A stretch of 64,000 nt of DNA from Geofilum rubicundum JCM 15548 (GCF_000974365.1 NZ_BAZW01000006.1:1-64000); one strand, 5' to 3'; positions 8,629 through 18,681 are shown, numbered from the stretch's first letter. Program-made: numbers and translations. The notes: a model not told the origin generated them from the letters alone.

Positions 8629-8648
8629 CGACTTATTGAGGATTGTTA

Positions 8649-9263
8649 TCAATCCTGCCCAATTTGGTCAAGCGAAGTTTTGGACCCTGCCAATCCTACC
8701 TTGTAGTCGGAGACAGAGTAGCCTGTGTATTTTTTAAATTGTCCCGACAAATAATGGACACTGCTGTAATCCATCATATAGGCAATCTCGGTTAACGAAA
8801 ACTCATTTTGATCAATAAGCTCCTTAATCCGTTCAATTTTGTTGAGGATGATATACTTTTCCAACGTAATGGACTCATGGTGTGAGAAGGCTTTGGATAG
8901 CTGCTGATAACTCATTCCCAGTTTTTCAACGAGGTAATCGGATTTACGTACAATTGAGTTGACATTGTTCATGTGGTGCACCAAATCAACCACGGCTTGC
9001 TTTATTTTTTCGATCATTTGATCTTCCCGGGTTTTAATTATACCCATCCCGAGTTTTTTGAGTAAGGTGTCCATTTTTTCCAGACTCATTTCTGACCCTT
9101 TATAAAGCACAACAGCATATCCCAATTCCAACTCCTCAACTTTTATCCCATGCTGCTCCAGCAATTCCCTTACAGAAACCTTACAGCAATTGCAGATCAT
9201 ATTTTTTATCCGTATTATCTGGCGGATAAGTGGTTTTTTGTCAATATGATTAATATCAGACAT
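8649..9263 (-). CDS. AraC-family transcription regulator with HMA-like N-terminus
   Basis: This 204-residue protein ends in an AraC double helix-turn-helix ('FSLTEIAYMMDYSSVHYLSG' then 'FKKYTGYSVSDYK'). The N-terminal 75 residues resemble a heavy-metal-associated fold: 'IKNMICNCCKVSVRELLEQH', then beta strands and 'LLKKLGMGII'. The cysteines CNCC sit where HMA domains bind metal. Bacteroidota have a family of AraC regulators of this build next to copper or heavy-metal genes, but here the neighbours are the decarboxylase/ATP-grasp operon and a tRNA gene. It may control the operon downstream or an unlinked metal response. Metal sensing is inferred. Confidence 0.75.
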   Translation of the reverse strand: MSDINHIDKKPLIRQIIRIKNMICNCCKVSVRELLEQHGIKVEELELGYAVVLYKGSEMSLEKMDTLLKKLGMGIIKTREDQMIEKIKQAVVDLVHHMNNVNSIVRKSDYLVEKLGMSYQQLSKAFSHHESITLEKYIILNKIERIKELIDQNEFSLTEIAYMMDYSSVHYLSGQFKKYTGYSVSDYKVGLAGSKTSLDQIGQD

Positions 9264-9677
9264 TTGATAGAATTGGAATACTTATCAAGGCTCCTAAATA
9301 TACAAATATTACTTCACAAAGACGATGCAGGAAACAGCTAAAAATGTTTAATCCCCGGGTAGATGACGCCCATTCTATATATGACGATTTCCATGTAGTG
9401 AAAGTTTTCCGATGAATTGGTCGGAATGGCCTTTAGGTATATAGTTCTTGTTGCCATTCGCTCAGGATGCAAGGTGCATACCGGATGTAGCCGCTCCTGT
9501 AAGACGGACAGTTTAAAATAATCAACCACGAAAAATAAACGATCCTAAATAACCACCTAGTCCAACCTGAGGACGACTCCATTCAGCATTCACAGGGCTA
9601 AAGCATCCCTTAGTCTGGAAGTTTTGGTTTTGTCTTTAGCATTGGAAGAACGTTTTTATAAAAATAACAGGGTGCTA
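9264..9677. other. intergenic stretch without recognisable gene
   Basis: About 410 bases lie between the AraC-type start and the tRNA promoter. Short open frames exist but none resembles a known protein or has a convincing start. The part near 9264-9340 must carry the promoter of the AraC-type gene, but I see no clean TAnnTTTG box there. Confidence 0.5.
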
Positions 9678-9708
9678 TTTGTAAAAATGAAAAATGTTCT
9701 TACATTTG
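9678..9708 (+). promoter_or_regulatory. Bacteroidota-type promoter of tRNA-Leu
   Basis: TTTG at 9678-9681, a 19-base spacer and TACATTTG at 9701-9708 match the Bacteroidota sigma-ABfr consensus (TTTG, 19, TAnnTTTG) exactly. Transcription would begin a few bases later, just before the tRNA at 9723. Confidence 0.8.
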
Positions 9709-9722
9709 CACCGCGTTTTCGA

Positions 9723-9804
9723 GCGGACGTGGCGTAATTGGTAGCCGCGCTAGACTTAGGATCTAGTGCCGAAAGGCGTGGGGGTTCGAGTCCCTTCGTC
9801 CGCA
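9723..9804 (+). tRNA. tRNA-Leu (anticodon UAG)
   Basis: The acceptor arms GCGGACG (9723-9729) and CGTCCGC (9797-9803) pair fully, with A9804 as discriminator. The anticodon stem CTAGA/TCTAG encloses the loop CTTAGGA, giving anticodon TAG for leucine CUA codons. The T arm GGGGG-TTCGAGT-CCC and an extended variable arm (tgccgaaaggcg) fit the class II leucine tRNA. CCA is not encoded. Confidence 0.95.
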
Positions 9805-9821
9805 CATAAAACAAATAGGAG

Positions 9822-9866
9822 AAACCGCCTGGCTAACGATTTTTATCGTAAGTAGGCGGTTTTTTA
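9822..9866 (+). terminator. rho-independent terminator after tRNA-Leu
   Basis: AACCGCCT (9823-9830) pairs with AGGCGGTT (9854-9861), with a smaller inner hairpin ACGAT/ATCGT, followed by a T run. It is placed directly behind the tRNA. Confidence 0.8.
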
Positions 9867-9905
9867 AGTTTAAAATGATCGCTTATGAAGATTGAGCTAT
9901 AGATG

Positions 9906-9936
9906 TTGTTACATTGTAAATGCTTCATTATCTTTG
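9906..9936 (+). promoter_or_regulatory. probable promoter of tig
   Basis: TATCTTTG at 9929-9936 matches the TAnnTTTG -7 box. A TTG at 9906-9908 lies 20 bases upstream as a -33 candidate. The box ends 37 bases before the chosen tig start at 9974, which argues against a start at 9920, because that ATG would lie upstream of the transcription start. Confidence 0.6.
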
Positions 9937-9973
9937 CGCTCTCTTATTTCAAATATTATTTAATTCAACGCTG

Positions 9974-11335
9974 ATGAACATCACAAGGGAAAACATTGAC
10001 GAACTGAATGCAGTTATTAAACTGACCATCGATAAGGACGATTACGAGCAAAAAGTAGCCGATGTCCTGAAAACCTATCAGAAAAAGGCCAACATGCCCG
10101 GGTTTCGCCCTGGAAAAGTGCCTGCCGGTCTTATCAAAAAGATGTATGGCAACGCCGTGATGGTGGATGAGATAAATAAGTTGGTGTCTGAAAATCTCTC
10201 CAATTATTTGACTGAAAATGAATTAAATATTTTGGGTGAGCCGCTGCCAAGTGAAGCACAACAACCCATTGATTTTGATACCCAGGACAGTTTTGAGTTT
10301 GCCTTTGACATTGCGCTTTCCCCAACTGTGGAAGTGAAGTTGAGCAAGCGCGAGAAACTGCCTTATTACCAGATTGAAGTGTCTGACGATATGTTGGATG
10401 GCCAAATCAAGAACCTGACCGGCCGTTTTGGCACCAATGACGTGGTAGAAGCAGTCACGGAGCAGTCACTGGCCAAAGGCGACTTTGTGCAAGTGGATAA
10501 GGATGGCAACCCGGTTGAGGATGGTATTGTTGCTGAGGACGCAGTGATGTCAATGGCCATCGTTAAAAACGATGCCCAGAAGAAAAAGTTATTGGGTAAG
10601 AAAGTGGGCGAGGAAGTGGTCTTTGATGTTAAGAAAGCCTTCCCTAATGATACGGAGATTTCTTACCTGTTAAAAATCACCAAGGAACAGGCGGCTGAGG
10701 TGAAGGGTGATTTTAAATTCACCATCAAGGAGATCACTGAATTTATTGAGCCTGAGCTCAATAAAGAGTTGTTCGACAAGTTGTTTGGTCCCGGTGTCGT
10801 TTCCACAGAAGAGGAAATGAAAACCAAGGTGAAAGAAGACTTGCAGCGCAATTTCGAAATGGAATCCGAATACAAATTTGCCATGGATGCCCGCGAAAAA
10901 TTGACATCCAAGCTGGATGTTCAATTGCCGGAGGAATTCCTGAAGCGCTGGTTAAAGGCCACCGATCGGGGCGAAGAAAAAATGAGTGATGAGCAGATCG
11001 ATAACGATATGCCCAAGTTCATGGAAGATTTAAAATGGCAGCTGATTAAGAATGAAATCATCCGTTCCAACGAGTTGAAAGTGGAAGAGAAGGATGTGGT
11101 GGACTATGCCAAGAAATCGGCACGTATGCAGTTTATGCAATATGGTCTGACCAATCTGCCCGATGAGCACATCGAAGGCTATGCCATGGATATGTTGAAA
11201 AAAGAGGATCAGGGACGTCGTATGGCCGAAGCAGCTATTCAGGAAAAGGTGATGGCTTTCATCAAAGAGGCGGTTAAAATAGATGAGCAGAATATTAGCC
11301 GTGAGGACTTCAATAAATTATTTGACAATAATTAA
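9974..11335 (+). CDS. tig: trigger factor, ribosome-associated chaperone
   Basis: The 453-residue protein starting at 'MNITRENIDELNAVI' has the three trigger-factor parts: the N-terminal ribosome-binding domain with the signature 'MPGFRPGKVPAGLIKK' (G-F-R-x-G-x-x-P), a divergent PPIase-like middle, and a long helical C-terminal chaperone domain. It binds near the ribosomal exit tunnel and shields nascent chains. An earlier in-frame ATG (9920) was rejected because it overlaps the promoter box and adds a non-conserved leader. It is followed by clpP and clpX, the classic tig-clpP-clpX order, here with a 68-base gap before clpP. Confidence 0.93.
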   Translation: MNITRENIDELNAVIKLTIDKDDYEQKVADVLKTYQKKANMPGFRPGKVPAGLIKKMYGNAVMVDEINKLVSENLSNYLTENELNILGEPLPSEAQQPIDFDTQDSFEFAFDIALSPTVEVKLSKREKLPYYQIEVSDDMLDGQIKNLTGRFGTNDVVEAVTEQSLAKGDFVQVDKDGNPVEDGIVAEDAVMSMAIVKNDAQKKKLLGKKVGEEVVFDVKKAFPNDTEISYLLKITKEQAAEVKGDFKFTIKEITEFIEPELNKELFDKLFGPGVVSTEEEMKTKVKEDLQRNFEMESEYKFAMDAREKLTSKLDVQLPEEFLKRWLKATDRGEEKMSDEQIDNDMPKFMEDLKWQLIKNEIIRSNELKVEEKDVVDYAKKSARMQFMQYGLTNLPDEHIEGYAMDMLKKEDQGRRMAEAAIQEKVMAFIKEAVKIDEQNISREDFNKLFDNN

Positions 11336-11403
11336 TTGATTCACACCCTTGCAACCAGAAGAATTTGCTAATTTTAAGGTTGCTAATTTAAAAAGTTAAA
11401 TCA

Positions 11404-12084
11404 ATGAGTGATCCAAAAGATTTTTATAAGTACGCTACCAAGCACGTGGGTATTAACAGTTTGATGATGGATAAGTACATGTCTGTCTCCAACAGTTATA
11501 TTTCACCCACCATTATAGAAGAACGTCAGTTGAATGTGGCTTCTATGGATGTGTTTTCGCGATTGATGATGGATCGTATTATCTTTTTGGGACTACCTAT
11601 CGATGAGTATGTGGCCAATATTATCCAGGCTCAGTTATTGTACCTGGATTCTGTGGATCCGTCCAAGGATATTTCCATCTATTTTAATACGCCGGGCGGA
11701 TCGGTACATGCCGGTTTAGGTATTTATGATACCATGCAATACATTTCATCCGAAGTGGCCACCATTTGTACGGGTATGGCTGCATCCATGGGTGCGGTGT
11801 TGTTGACGGCCGGAGCCAAAGGCAAGCGGTCGGCTCTGAAGCATTCGCGAGTTATGATTCACCAGCCCATGGGCGGCGCTCAGGGACAGTCGGTGGATAT
11901 TGAAATCACCACCCGCGAGATTGTGAAGTTGCGTAAGGAGCTTTACACCATTATTGCGGAGCATTCCGGTAATACTTTTAAGAAAGTTGAGAAGGACTCG
12001 GACCGGGACTACTGGATGACTGCTGCAGAAGCCAAGGCTTACGGTATGATCGATGACGTGTTGACCCGGGAGAAAAAGAAATAA
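11404..12084 (+). CDS. clpP: ATP-dependent Clp protease proteolytic subunit
   Basis: The 226-residue protein carries the serine protease triad S128 ('GMAASMGA'), H153 ('MIHQPMGG') and D198 ('KDSDRD'). The length is slightly above the usual 195-210 because of an N-terminal extension, common in Bacteroidota. ClpP forms a tetradecameric barrel in the cytoplasm that degrades proteins unfolded by ClpX. It lies between tig and clpX with the same strand and short spacing, so it is likely co-transcribed. Confidence 0.95.
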   Translation: MSDPKDFYKYATKHVGINSLMMDKYMSVSNSYISPTIIEERQLNVASMDVFSRLMMDRIIFLGLPIDEYVANIIQAQLLYLDSVDPSKDISIYFNTPGGSVHAGLGIYDTMQYISSEVATICTGMAASMGAVLLTAGAKGKRSALKHSRVMIHQPMGGAQGQSVDIEITTREIVKLRKELYTIIAEHSGNTFKKVEKDSDRDYWMTAAEAKAYGMIDDVLTREKKK

Positions 12085-12169
12085 GACGGATATTTACATC
12101 ACTGGAGATGCAGGGTCTGTTCTTTTGAACTGATCCTGCATTCACTGTTAATTAGCAGGGAGATTTTTT

Positions 12170-13384
12170 ATGGATAAATGTTCATTTTGCGGAAGAAGCC
12201 GAAAAGATACCAATCTTTTAATTGCGGGGGTGTCCGGGCATATTTGTGACAGTTGTATTGAACAGGCCCATGGCATTTTGGCGGAAGAGTTCAAAAAGAA
12301 AAGTTCTTTTGATATGAAGGGCGTTAAGTTGATGAAGCCTTCCGAGATCAAAACCTTTCTGGATCAATATGTCATTGGTCAGGTGGAAGCCAAAAAATAC
12401 TTGTCCGTTGCTGTTTACAACCACTACAAGCGTTTGATGCAACCTTCTTCATCGGAAGATGTGGAGATTGAAAAATCGAATATTATTTTGGTGGGAGAAA
12501 CAGGTACCGGCAAAACACTTTTGGCCCGTACCATTGCCCGTATGTTGCACGTACCCTTTACCATTGTTGATGCCACCGTTTTAACCGAGGCCGGTTATGT
12601 GGGTGAGGACATTGAAAGTATTCTGACGCGCTTACTGCAGGCGGCCGACTATAACGTGGAAGCAGCTCAAAAGGGAATTGTTTTTATCGATGAGATCGAT
12701 AAAATTGCCCGTAAGGGTGATAATCCTTCCATTACCCGTGATGTGTCCGGCGAAGGTGTTCAACAAGGTCTGCTGAAACTATTGGAAGGGGCCGTGGTGA
12801 ATGTGCCGCCTCAGGGTGGACGCAAACACCCGGAGCAAAAGATGATTCCGGTGGATACCAAAAATATTCTTTTCGTTTGCGGTGGTGCTTTTGATGGCAT
12901 TGATCGCAAAATCGGTCAACGACTCAATACCCGTGTGGTGGGTTATGCCGCTTCAGAAAACAGGGATGCCATTGATCCTAAGAATCTCTTGCAATATATT
13001 GCCCCCCAGGATTTAAAGTCTTTTGGTTTAATTCCTGAGATTATTGGCCGTTTACCCATTCTGACGTATTTGAATCCGCTCGACAGGGATACCTTGAGGA
13101 AGATTCTGACGGAGCCTAAGAATTCAATCATCAAGCAATACATCAAATTGTTTGAAATGGATAAAATTGAACTGGTCTTTGATGATGAGGTGCTCGATTA
13201 CGTCGTAGATAAGGCTGTTGAATTTAAATTGGGGGCAAGGGGACTGCGCTCCATTTGTGAAACCATTATGATGGACCACATGTTTGAGAGTCCCGGTAAA
13301 GACACCGGTAAGCTCGAAATTACCCTGAGAATGGCCCGGGAGAAATTGGAGAAAGCCAATATTAGTCTGTTGAAGGCAGGTTGA
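12170..13384 (+). CDS. clpX: ATP-dependent Clp protease ATP-binding subunit ClpX
   Basis: The 404-residue AAA+ unfoldase has the N-terminal zinc-binding domain with cysteines at 4, 7, 26 and 29, Walker A 'GETGTGKT' (109-116), Walker B '[10 protein letters not shown]' (171-180), the ClpP-contacting loop region and a C-terminal small domain with 'GARGLRS'. It unfolds tagged substrates and feeds them to ClpP, encoded 85 bases upstream. A strong terminator follows. Confidence 0.96.
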   Translation: MDKCSFCGRSRKDTNLLIAGVSGHICDSCIEQAHGILAEEFKKKSSFDMKGVKLMKPSEIKTFLDQYVIGQVEAKKYLSVAVYNHYKRLMQPSSSEDVEIEKSNIILVGETGTGKTLLARTIARMLHVPFTIVDATVLTEAGYVGEDIESILTRLLQAADYNVEAAQKGIVFIDEIDKIARKGDNPSITRDVSGEGVQQGLLKLLEGAVVNVPPQGGRKHPEQKMIPVDTKNILFVCGGAFDGIDRKIGQRLNTRVVGYAASENRDAIDPKNLLQYIAPQDLKSFGLIPEIIGRLPILTYLNPLDRDTLRKILTEPKNSIIKQYIKLFEMDKIELVFDDEVLDYVVDKAVEFKLGARGLRSICETIMMDHMFESPGKDTGKLEITLRMAREKLEKANISLLKAG

Positions 13385-13413
13385 TCCCCTTCGGCTGAAT
13401 AAATAATAGAGAC

Positions 13414-13479
13414 CACCCACTACACCAACTAACGCGACATTCCATTTGTGCTGCGTTATTGCGTGTAGTGGGTGTTTTT
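13414..13479 (+). terminator. terminator after clpX
   Basis: A 12-base stem (CACCCACTACAC-type arm at 13414-13425 pairing with 13463-13474) with a long loop is followed by TTTTTG. It ends the tig-clpP-clpX unit. Confidence 0.75.
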
Positions 13480-13788
13480 GTTTGGCGACATTGTCGATGA
13501 GCTGCATTTGTCTATATTTTTAATAACAAAGTGAGCGTTCCCCTTGAATATAGAGGTGGGCGTTTTTCGTTTGGTTCCTTGTCTCCATTTAGGAGGAGGA
13601 AGTTTTAATGAATCCCGGTTATTTAGAAAGAATATAATGACAATGGATTTAATTTTTTGCTACATTTAAAACTTAATTATATTGAAAAAGCTGTAAAAAG
13701 TGTGCTGGCTGGCTGAAGTGACTGACAATTGAATACATGGATCGGATTAAATAATCAAATCATCATTCAATAATAACTTAAACTCAAA
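13480..13788. other. intergenic stretch before hppA
   Basis: No gene is recognisable in these 309 bases. A weak hairpin (about 13530-13570) with a T run could be a second terminator, and the last 150 bases are AT-rich and presumably hold the hppA promoter. Confidence 0.5.
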
Positions 13789-15987
13789 ATGCTTATGCTT
13801 AGCTCTATTTTTGCGATTGTTCCTGTAACATCGCTGTTGGCGCTTACTTTTGCCTTTATCTTTTTCAGGCAAATGATGAAAAGTTCCGAAGGGACTGAAA
13901 AAATGCAACGCATTGCTGAACACGTTCGTAAAGGGGCCTCTGCTTATTTGCGACAGCAATACAAGATTGTCATCATTGTCTTTATTGTCATTACCATTAT
14001 CTTTTCTTTTCTGGCCTACGGTCTGGGTGTTCAAAATAAGTGGGTACCCTTTGCCTTTATAACCGGTGGTGCCTTCTCCGGACTGGCCGGTTTTTTTGGT
14101 ATGAAGGCTGCGACTTATGCTTCTGCACGGGTGGCCAATGCCTGCCGCACTTCCTTAAATATGGGTCTAAAGCTGGCTTTTCGCAGTGGTGCTGTTATGG
14201 GACTGGTGGTGGTCGGATTGGTGCTTATGGACATCTCCATCTGGTTTTTGGTATTGAATCATTTCATTGAAGATATGGCAGGCGGCTATAAGCTGATGAC
14301 CATTACGGCTATTATGCTGACCTTTGGTATGGGAGCTTCTACGCAGGCCCTTTTTGCCCGTGTGGGCGGGGGTATATACACCAAGGCCGCGGATGTGGGG
14401 GCCGATCTGGTAGGAAAGGTGGAAGCCGGAATTCCTGAGGACGATCCGCGTAACCCGGCGACCATTGCCGATAATGTGGGGGACAACGTGGGGGATGTGG
14501 CCGGTATGGGGGCGGATTTGTTTGAATCCTTTGCTGCTTCAATTTTAGCAACGGCTCTGCTAGGGGCAGCTGCCTTTATCCATATGGAAGACATTCAACT
14601 GAATGCTGTTCTGGCACCCATGCTCATTGCTGCGGTAGGTACCTTGCTTTCGATTGCCGGTGTTTTTATGGTGAGTACCCGTGAGGGTGCCACGCAAAAG
14701 GAGTTGCTAAAAGCCTTGGGATTGGGTGTGAATGTGAGCGCCCTTTTGATTATTATCGCTTCTTTCTTTATTCTTCAATATTTGGCTTTGCCCAATTATG
14801 TGGGGATTTGGGGGGCTATTGTGGTCGGTTTACTGGCAGGAATTGGTATTGGACAGTCTACCGAGTATTACACGGCATCGGCCTACCGGCCCACGCAAAA
14901 AATTGCCGAATCGGGCAATACGGGACCAGCTACGGTTATCATCAGTGGCGTGGGAACCGGACTGATTTCTGCTTCCATTCCTTTGATTATTATTGTCGTG
15001 GCCATTACGCTGGCTTTTGGTTTTGCCACCGGATTTAATTTTGGCATGGACAGTCTGAATGTCGGTTTATATGGGATCGGTATTGCTGCTGTGGGCATGC
15101 TTTCCACTTTGGGAATTACGCTCGCCACGGATGCTTACGGACCCATTGCGGACAATGCCGGGGGTAACGCCGAAATGAGCGGTCTGGGCGCGGAGGTGCG
15201 CCAACGGACCGATGCGCTGGATTCTTTGGGAAACACCACAGCCGCTACCGGAAAAGGTTTTGCCATTGGAAGTGCTGCGCTTACAGCGTTGGCGCTCTTG
15301 GCCTCCTACTTTGAAGAGGTCCGGATGATGTTTGTGAAAATATTGGATCGTCCACAGGAACTCATCAATAACGTACCAGCCATTGATGCGTCTTTTTATG
15401 ATTTTGTTCAGCATTATGAAATACACCTGATGAACCCCAAAGTGATAGTGGGTATGTTCCTGGGAGTTATGGCCGTTTTTGTCTTTAGTGGTATTACCAT
15501 GAATGCTGTGGGACGTGCCGCTCAGAAAATGGTGGACGAGGTGCGTCGTCAGTTCAGGACCATTCCCGGTATCATGGAAGGAACCGCAGAGCCTGATTAT
15601 GCCCGTTGTGTGGAAATATCGACCAAAGGGGCCCAGCGCGAGATGATGACCCCTTCTTTAATCGCCTTATTGATTCCGGTTGTTGTCGGTTTGGTATTTG
15701 GTGTTCCGGGAATTGCCGGCTTGTTGACAGGTACCATCACCAGTGGTTTTGCGCTGGCCATTTTTATGGCCAATGCCGGAGGTGCCTGGGACAATGCCAA
15801 GAAGTACGTAGAGGAAGGCAACCTGGGTGGCAAGGGGTCTGAAACGCACAAAGCTACTGTCATTGGTGATACAGTGGGGGATCCGTTCAAGGATACTTCC
15901 GGTCCGAGTTTGAATATCCTCATCAAACTGATGGTGATGGCTTCTGTGGTGACCGTCGGAGTGGCCGTGTCCTATCACCTGCTATAG
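13789..15987 (+). CDS. hppA: membrane-bound, K+-dependent ion-pumping pyrophosphatase
   Basis: The 732-residue polytopic protein is a membrane PPase that couples pyrophosphate hydrolysis to Na+ and/or H+ export. The hydrolytic core is visible as '[18 protein letters not shown]' (193-210), '[19 protein letters not shown]' (218-236) and '[17 protein letters not shown]' near the C-terminus. The segment '[16 protein letters not shown]' (481-496) has A485 and G488, the pair that marks the K+-dependent subfamily; K+-independent pumps have K and T there. Whether the pumped ion is Na+, H+ or both cannot be settled from this reading. It stands alone with its own promoter region. Confidence 0.95.
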   Translation: MLMLSSIFAIVPVTSLLALTFAFIFFRQMMKSSEGTEKMQRIAEHVRKGASAYLRQQYKIVIIVFIVITIIFSFLAYGLGVQNKWVPFAFITGGAFSGLAGFFGMKAATYASARVANACRTSLNMGLKLAFRSGAVMGLVVVGLVLMDISIWFLVLNHFIEDMAGGYKLMTITAIMLTFGMGASTQALFARVGGGIYTKAADVGADLVGKVEAGIPEDDPRNPATIADNVGDNVGDVAGMGADLFESFAASILATALLGAAAFIHMEDIQLNAVLAPMLIAAVGTLLSIAGVFMVSTREGATQKELLKALGLGVNVSALLIIIASFFILQYLALPNYVGIWGAIVVGLLAGIGIGQSTEYYTASAYRPTQKIAESGNTGPATVIISGVGTGLISASIPLIIIVVAITLAFGFATGFNFGMDSLNVGLYGIGIAAVGMLSTLGITLATDAYGPIADNAGGNAEMSGLGAEVRQRTDALDSLGNTTAATGKGFAIGSAALTALALLASYFEEVRMMFVKILDRPQELINNVPAIDASFYDFVQHYEIHLMNPKVIVGMFLGVMAVFVFSGITMNAVGRAAQKMVDEVRRQFRTIPGIMEGTAEPDYARCVEISTKGAQREMMTPSLIALLIPVVVGLVFGVPGIAGLLTGTITSGFALAIFMANAGGAWDNAKKYVEEGNLGGKGSETHKATVIGDTVGDPFKDTSGPSLNILIKLMVMASVVTVGVAVSYHLL

Positions 15988-16061
15988 GGGCTTTGAAAAT
16001 AAAAACCCCAAATACGGCTTTATGCTTGTCAGAAAAACACCCAATGATACCAGTCGATCCC

Positions 16062-16098
16062 GAAAATCGGGACTCCGCTTCGCTGCGACTCCGTCTTT
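16062..16098. repeat. REP-like palindromic repeat, copy 2
   Basis: TCCCGAAAATCGGGA, followed by a second inverted repeat CGCTTCGCTGCG, closely matches the unit at about 309-345. It lies in the hppA-dehydratase intergenic space. The shared two-palindrome plan suggests one repeat family. Confidence 0.45.
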
Positions 16099-16188
16099 TC
16101 TGACTACGCAAGCCTTGTCTTTGACACCTTTATTATCAAAGACATTTGGAGGTCTCATTGATTAGAAGAATTATCCATTATTAGCAGG

Positions 16189-16225
16189 AGGGTTAAGGTA
16201 TAGTATTCTTACTATCTTTAACCCT
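16189..16225 (+). terminator. long imperfect hairpin before the dehydratase gene
   Basis: AGGGTTAAGGTATAGTA (16189-16205) pairs with TACTATCTTTAACCCT (16210-16225) with one bulge, followed by T-rich sequence. It ends 18 bases before the dehydratase start. It could end transcription from upstream or act as a leader structure of the dehydratase mRNA. Confidence 0.45.
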
Positions 16226-16243
16226 TCTTTAATACATGCCCAT

Positions 16244-17188
16244 ATGATTGTACCAACTTTTAGAGATGTGAAGGCGGCCCATGAGCGCATCCGACCCTTT
16301 GTCAGGCATACAGTAGTTATAGAGAGCAGTGCCTTGAATGAATTGTTTAAGGCCCGCTTGTTTTTTAAGTGTGAGAACCTGCAAAAAGCGGGGGCTTTTA
16401 AGTTTCGGGGGGCGCTGAATGCCATTCTGTCCTTGTCCGACCAACAGCTGGTCCATGGCGTGGCCACGCATTCTTCGGGCAATCATGCGGCGGCGCTTTC
16501 CCTGGCCGCTTCTTTGAAGGGCGTTAAGGCCCATATTGTGATGCCCGATACGGCACCTGCCGTGAAGGTGGAAGCCGTCAGGACATACGGTGGTGTTATT
16601 ACTTTTTGTGAACCCACTCTGGAAGCCAGAGAGCAAACGCTGGCCAAGGTGGTGGCAGAGACGGGGGCCACCTTTATTCATCCCTATAATAATTTCAATG
16701 TGGTTTGCGGTCAGGGCACGGCGACCAAGGAGTTGCTGGAGGAGGTGGGGCCGCTGGATGTGGTTATGGCGCCTGTTGGTGGCGGGGGCTTGATGAGCGG
16801 AACGGCCATTTCGGCCAAAGCACTTTGTCCGGATGCCCAAATTATTGGCGCAGAACCCAAAAATGCCGATGATGCCTGTCGCTCTTTGAAAGCCGGAAAG
16901 CTTTTTCTTTCGGATAACCCTGAGACGATGGCAGATGGCTTGCGTACTTCACTAAGTGATCTCACCTGGGAAATTATTAGAAGCCATGTGGATGATATTT
17001 TCACCGCCTCTGAAAGTTCTATTAAGGCGGCCATGGTGCTTTTGAAGAAGCATGCGGCCATTTTGGCGGAGCCCTCTTCGGCCGTCCCCCTGGCTGCCTT
17101 GCTCGAAAACCGGAGCTATTTTGAGGGTAAACGGGTGGGCATGATCATCAGTGGTGGTAATTACGATGCGGCGTTGTTGGGGGACTAA
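16244..17188 (+). CDS. serine/threonine dehydratase or serine racemase, PLP-dependent
   Basis: The 314-residue fold type II PLP enzyme has the cofactor lysine in 'KAGAFKFRGA' (near 50), the phosphate-binding 'SSGNHA' and 'GGGGLMSG' loops, and C-terminal 'ISGGN'. It lacks the C-terminal ACT regulatory domain of biosynthetic IlvA, so it fits the catabolic threonine dehydratase/serine racemase group. Its stop codon overlaps by 3 bases the corrected end of the convergent cardiolipin synthase gene. The exact substrate cannot be told from sequence alone. Confidence 0.85.
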   Translation: MIVPTFRDVKAAHERIRPFVRHTVVIESSALNELFKARLFFKCENLQKAGAFKFRGALNAILSLSDQQLVHGVATHSSGNHAAALSLAASLKGVKAHIVMPDTAPAVKVEAVRTYGGVITFCEPTLEAREQTLAKVVAETGATFIHPYNNFNVVCGQGTATKELLEEVGPLDVVMAPVGGGGLMSGTAISAKALCPDAQIIGAEPKNADDACRSLKAGKLFLSDNPETMADGLRTSLSDLTWEIIRSHVDDIFTASESSIKAAMVLLKKHAAILAEPSSAVPLAALLENRSYFEGKRVGMIISGGNYDAALLGD

Positions 17189-18647
17189 AGCAGCGGACTG
17201 ACCAGTCGGGCAAAGGACTCCTTAATCTTCTGAATCTTGGGGCGCAAGGGCCATTCGTTCAGGGTGATTTCTCGACTGTCTTTGAGATCTTCAATAAAAG
17301 TGTGTTTAAGTTCCATCGCCGTCAGTTCATCAAAAATGAAGCTGTCGCCTCGTAATTTTGCTCAAAACTTCTGAAATCCATATTGGCCGAACCTACAACG
17401 CCCAGGGAATTATCGACAATCATGACTTTGGAGTGTAAAAATCCTTTTTGGTAGAAGTAGAATTTTACATCCGCATCCAGCATTTCGCGAATAAAGGAGC
17501 GGGAGGAGAGCAGCGTAACAAAGGCATCGCTGCGTTCCGGTATTAAAATACGCACATCAACCCCGCCCAGAGCAGCGGTTTTCAGGGCCAGCAGGACGCT
17601 TTCGCTGGGCATAAAATAGGGCGTCGCAATATAGACGTACTTTCTGGCAGAGGCAATGGCCTGGAAAATACCCATCATGATAGCGGGCCAGTCGGAATCC
17701 GGACCACTGGCCACTATTTGCACCATTTTTTGGCCCGCCGGTTCTTTGGTAGGGAAGTATTTGCGGTCGTGGATCTCTGTCTGGCTGACAAAAAACCAAT
17801 CGGTGAGAAAAACGGTTTGGAGCGTATTGACTGCATCGCCTTCAATCTTCACATGGGTGTCGCGCCAAATCCCGTACTTCTCACTGCCATATTTGTAGCG
17901 GTCGGCAATATTAATGCCGCCAATAAATCCCGTATAGCCATCTACGATGAGAATTTTTCGGTGGTTGCGGTAATTCACTTTGCTGGTGAGGTTGGGGAAG
18001 CGTACCTGAAGAAAAGAGTAGGCCTGGATGCCGGCATCCCACATTTCCTTGAAAAAAGGTTTTTTTAATTCCCAACTGCCCACATCGTCCACAATCATGC
18101 GTACTTCAACCCCTTCAGCCGTTTTACGCTTAAGAATTTCTTTTATTTTTCCCCCAATTTCGTCATTGTCAAAAATGTAATATTCCAGGTGAATGAATTT
18201 TTTGGCACTTTCCAGGGCTTGCAGAATGGCGTCGAAAGTGTCTGTTCCATTTTGTAGAATTTTTACTCTGTTGCCAATGGTCACCACCGCATTGCTGTTG
18301 TTCAGCAGCATAGTTATCAGATTGCGGTGCTGCTCCAGTGCCTGATTATCGAACATTTCACCCTCCGAAATGCGGTGTATCTGTGCATGTGCCAAATTAG
18401 AAAGTAAATCCACATTTCGCAGTCCTTTCCGGGCAATGATTTTTTCTTTGCGAAAATTCTGGCCGAAAAAAATGAAGAAAACAAAACCAATTACGGGCAG
18501 CATGATCAGTACCAGTACCCAGGAAATGGTTTTAAGGGGATTGCGGTTTTCAAGAACAGTGAACACTACAACAAACAGAATACTTATTACATAAATCCCC
18601 ATAATGAAGGGGTTGACTATGTTAAGGATGTTTTGCAGGCTCTCCAT
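17185..18647 (-). pseudogene. cls: cardiolipin synthase, frameshifted near the C-terminus
   Basis: The frame from 18647 encodes two N-terminal membrane helices and two phospholipase-D domains with HKD motifs 'NHRKILIVDGYTGFIGG' and 'HSKVMIVDNSLGVVGSAN', the machinery that joins two phosphatidylglycerols into cardiolipin in the inner membrane. The frame stops at 17322 (441 residues). The family C-terminus continues in another frame ('ELTAMELKHTFIEDLKDS' to 'ESFARLVSPLL') and ends at 17185. One extra base in the A5 run at 17332-17336 would restore a 487-residue protein of normal length. I read this as a base-calling deletion or a very recent mutation. Confidence 0.85.
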
Positions 18648-18681
18648 ATTGGCTGGTTAGTAGATGTTCATCACTAATGTA

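Noticed and set aside
8481-8648. possible RiPP precursor peptide for the PqqD/ATP-grasp pair
   Set aside because: Only 8- and 23-residue frames on the wrong strand, overlapping the hairpin; no leader-core pattern.
9338-9529. 63-residue open frame upstream of tRNA-Leu
   Set aside because: No homologue recognised, no start signal, and random composition.
13528-13570. second terminator before hppA
   Set aside because: The stem is short and mismatched; only the clpX terminator at 13414 is convincing.
16229-16840. 203-residue minus-strand open frame
   Set aside because: Antisense to the PLP dehydratase, rich in H/R/N without family features.
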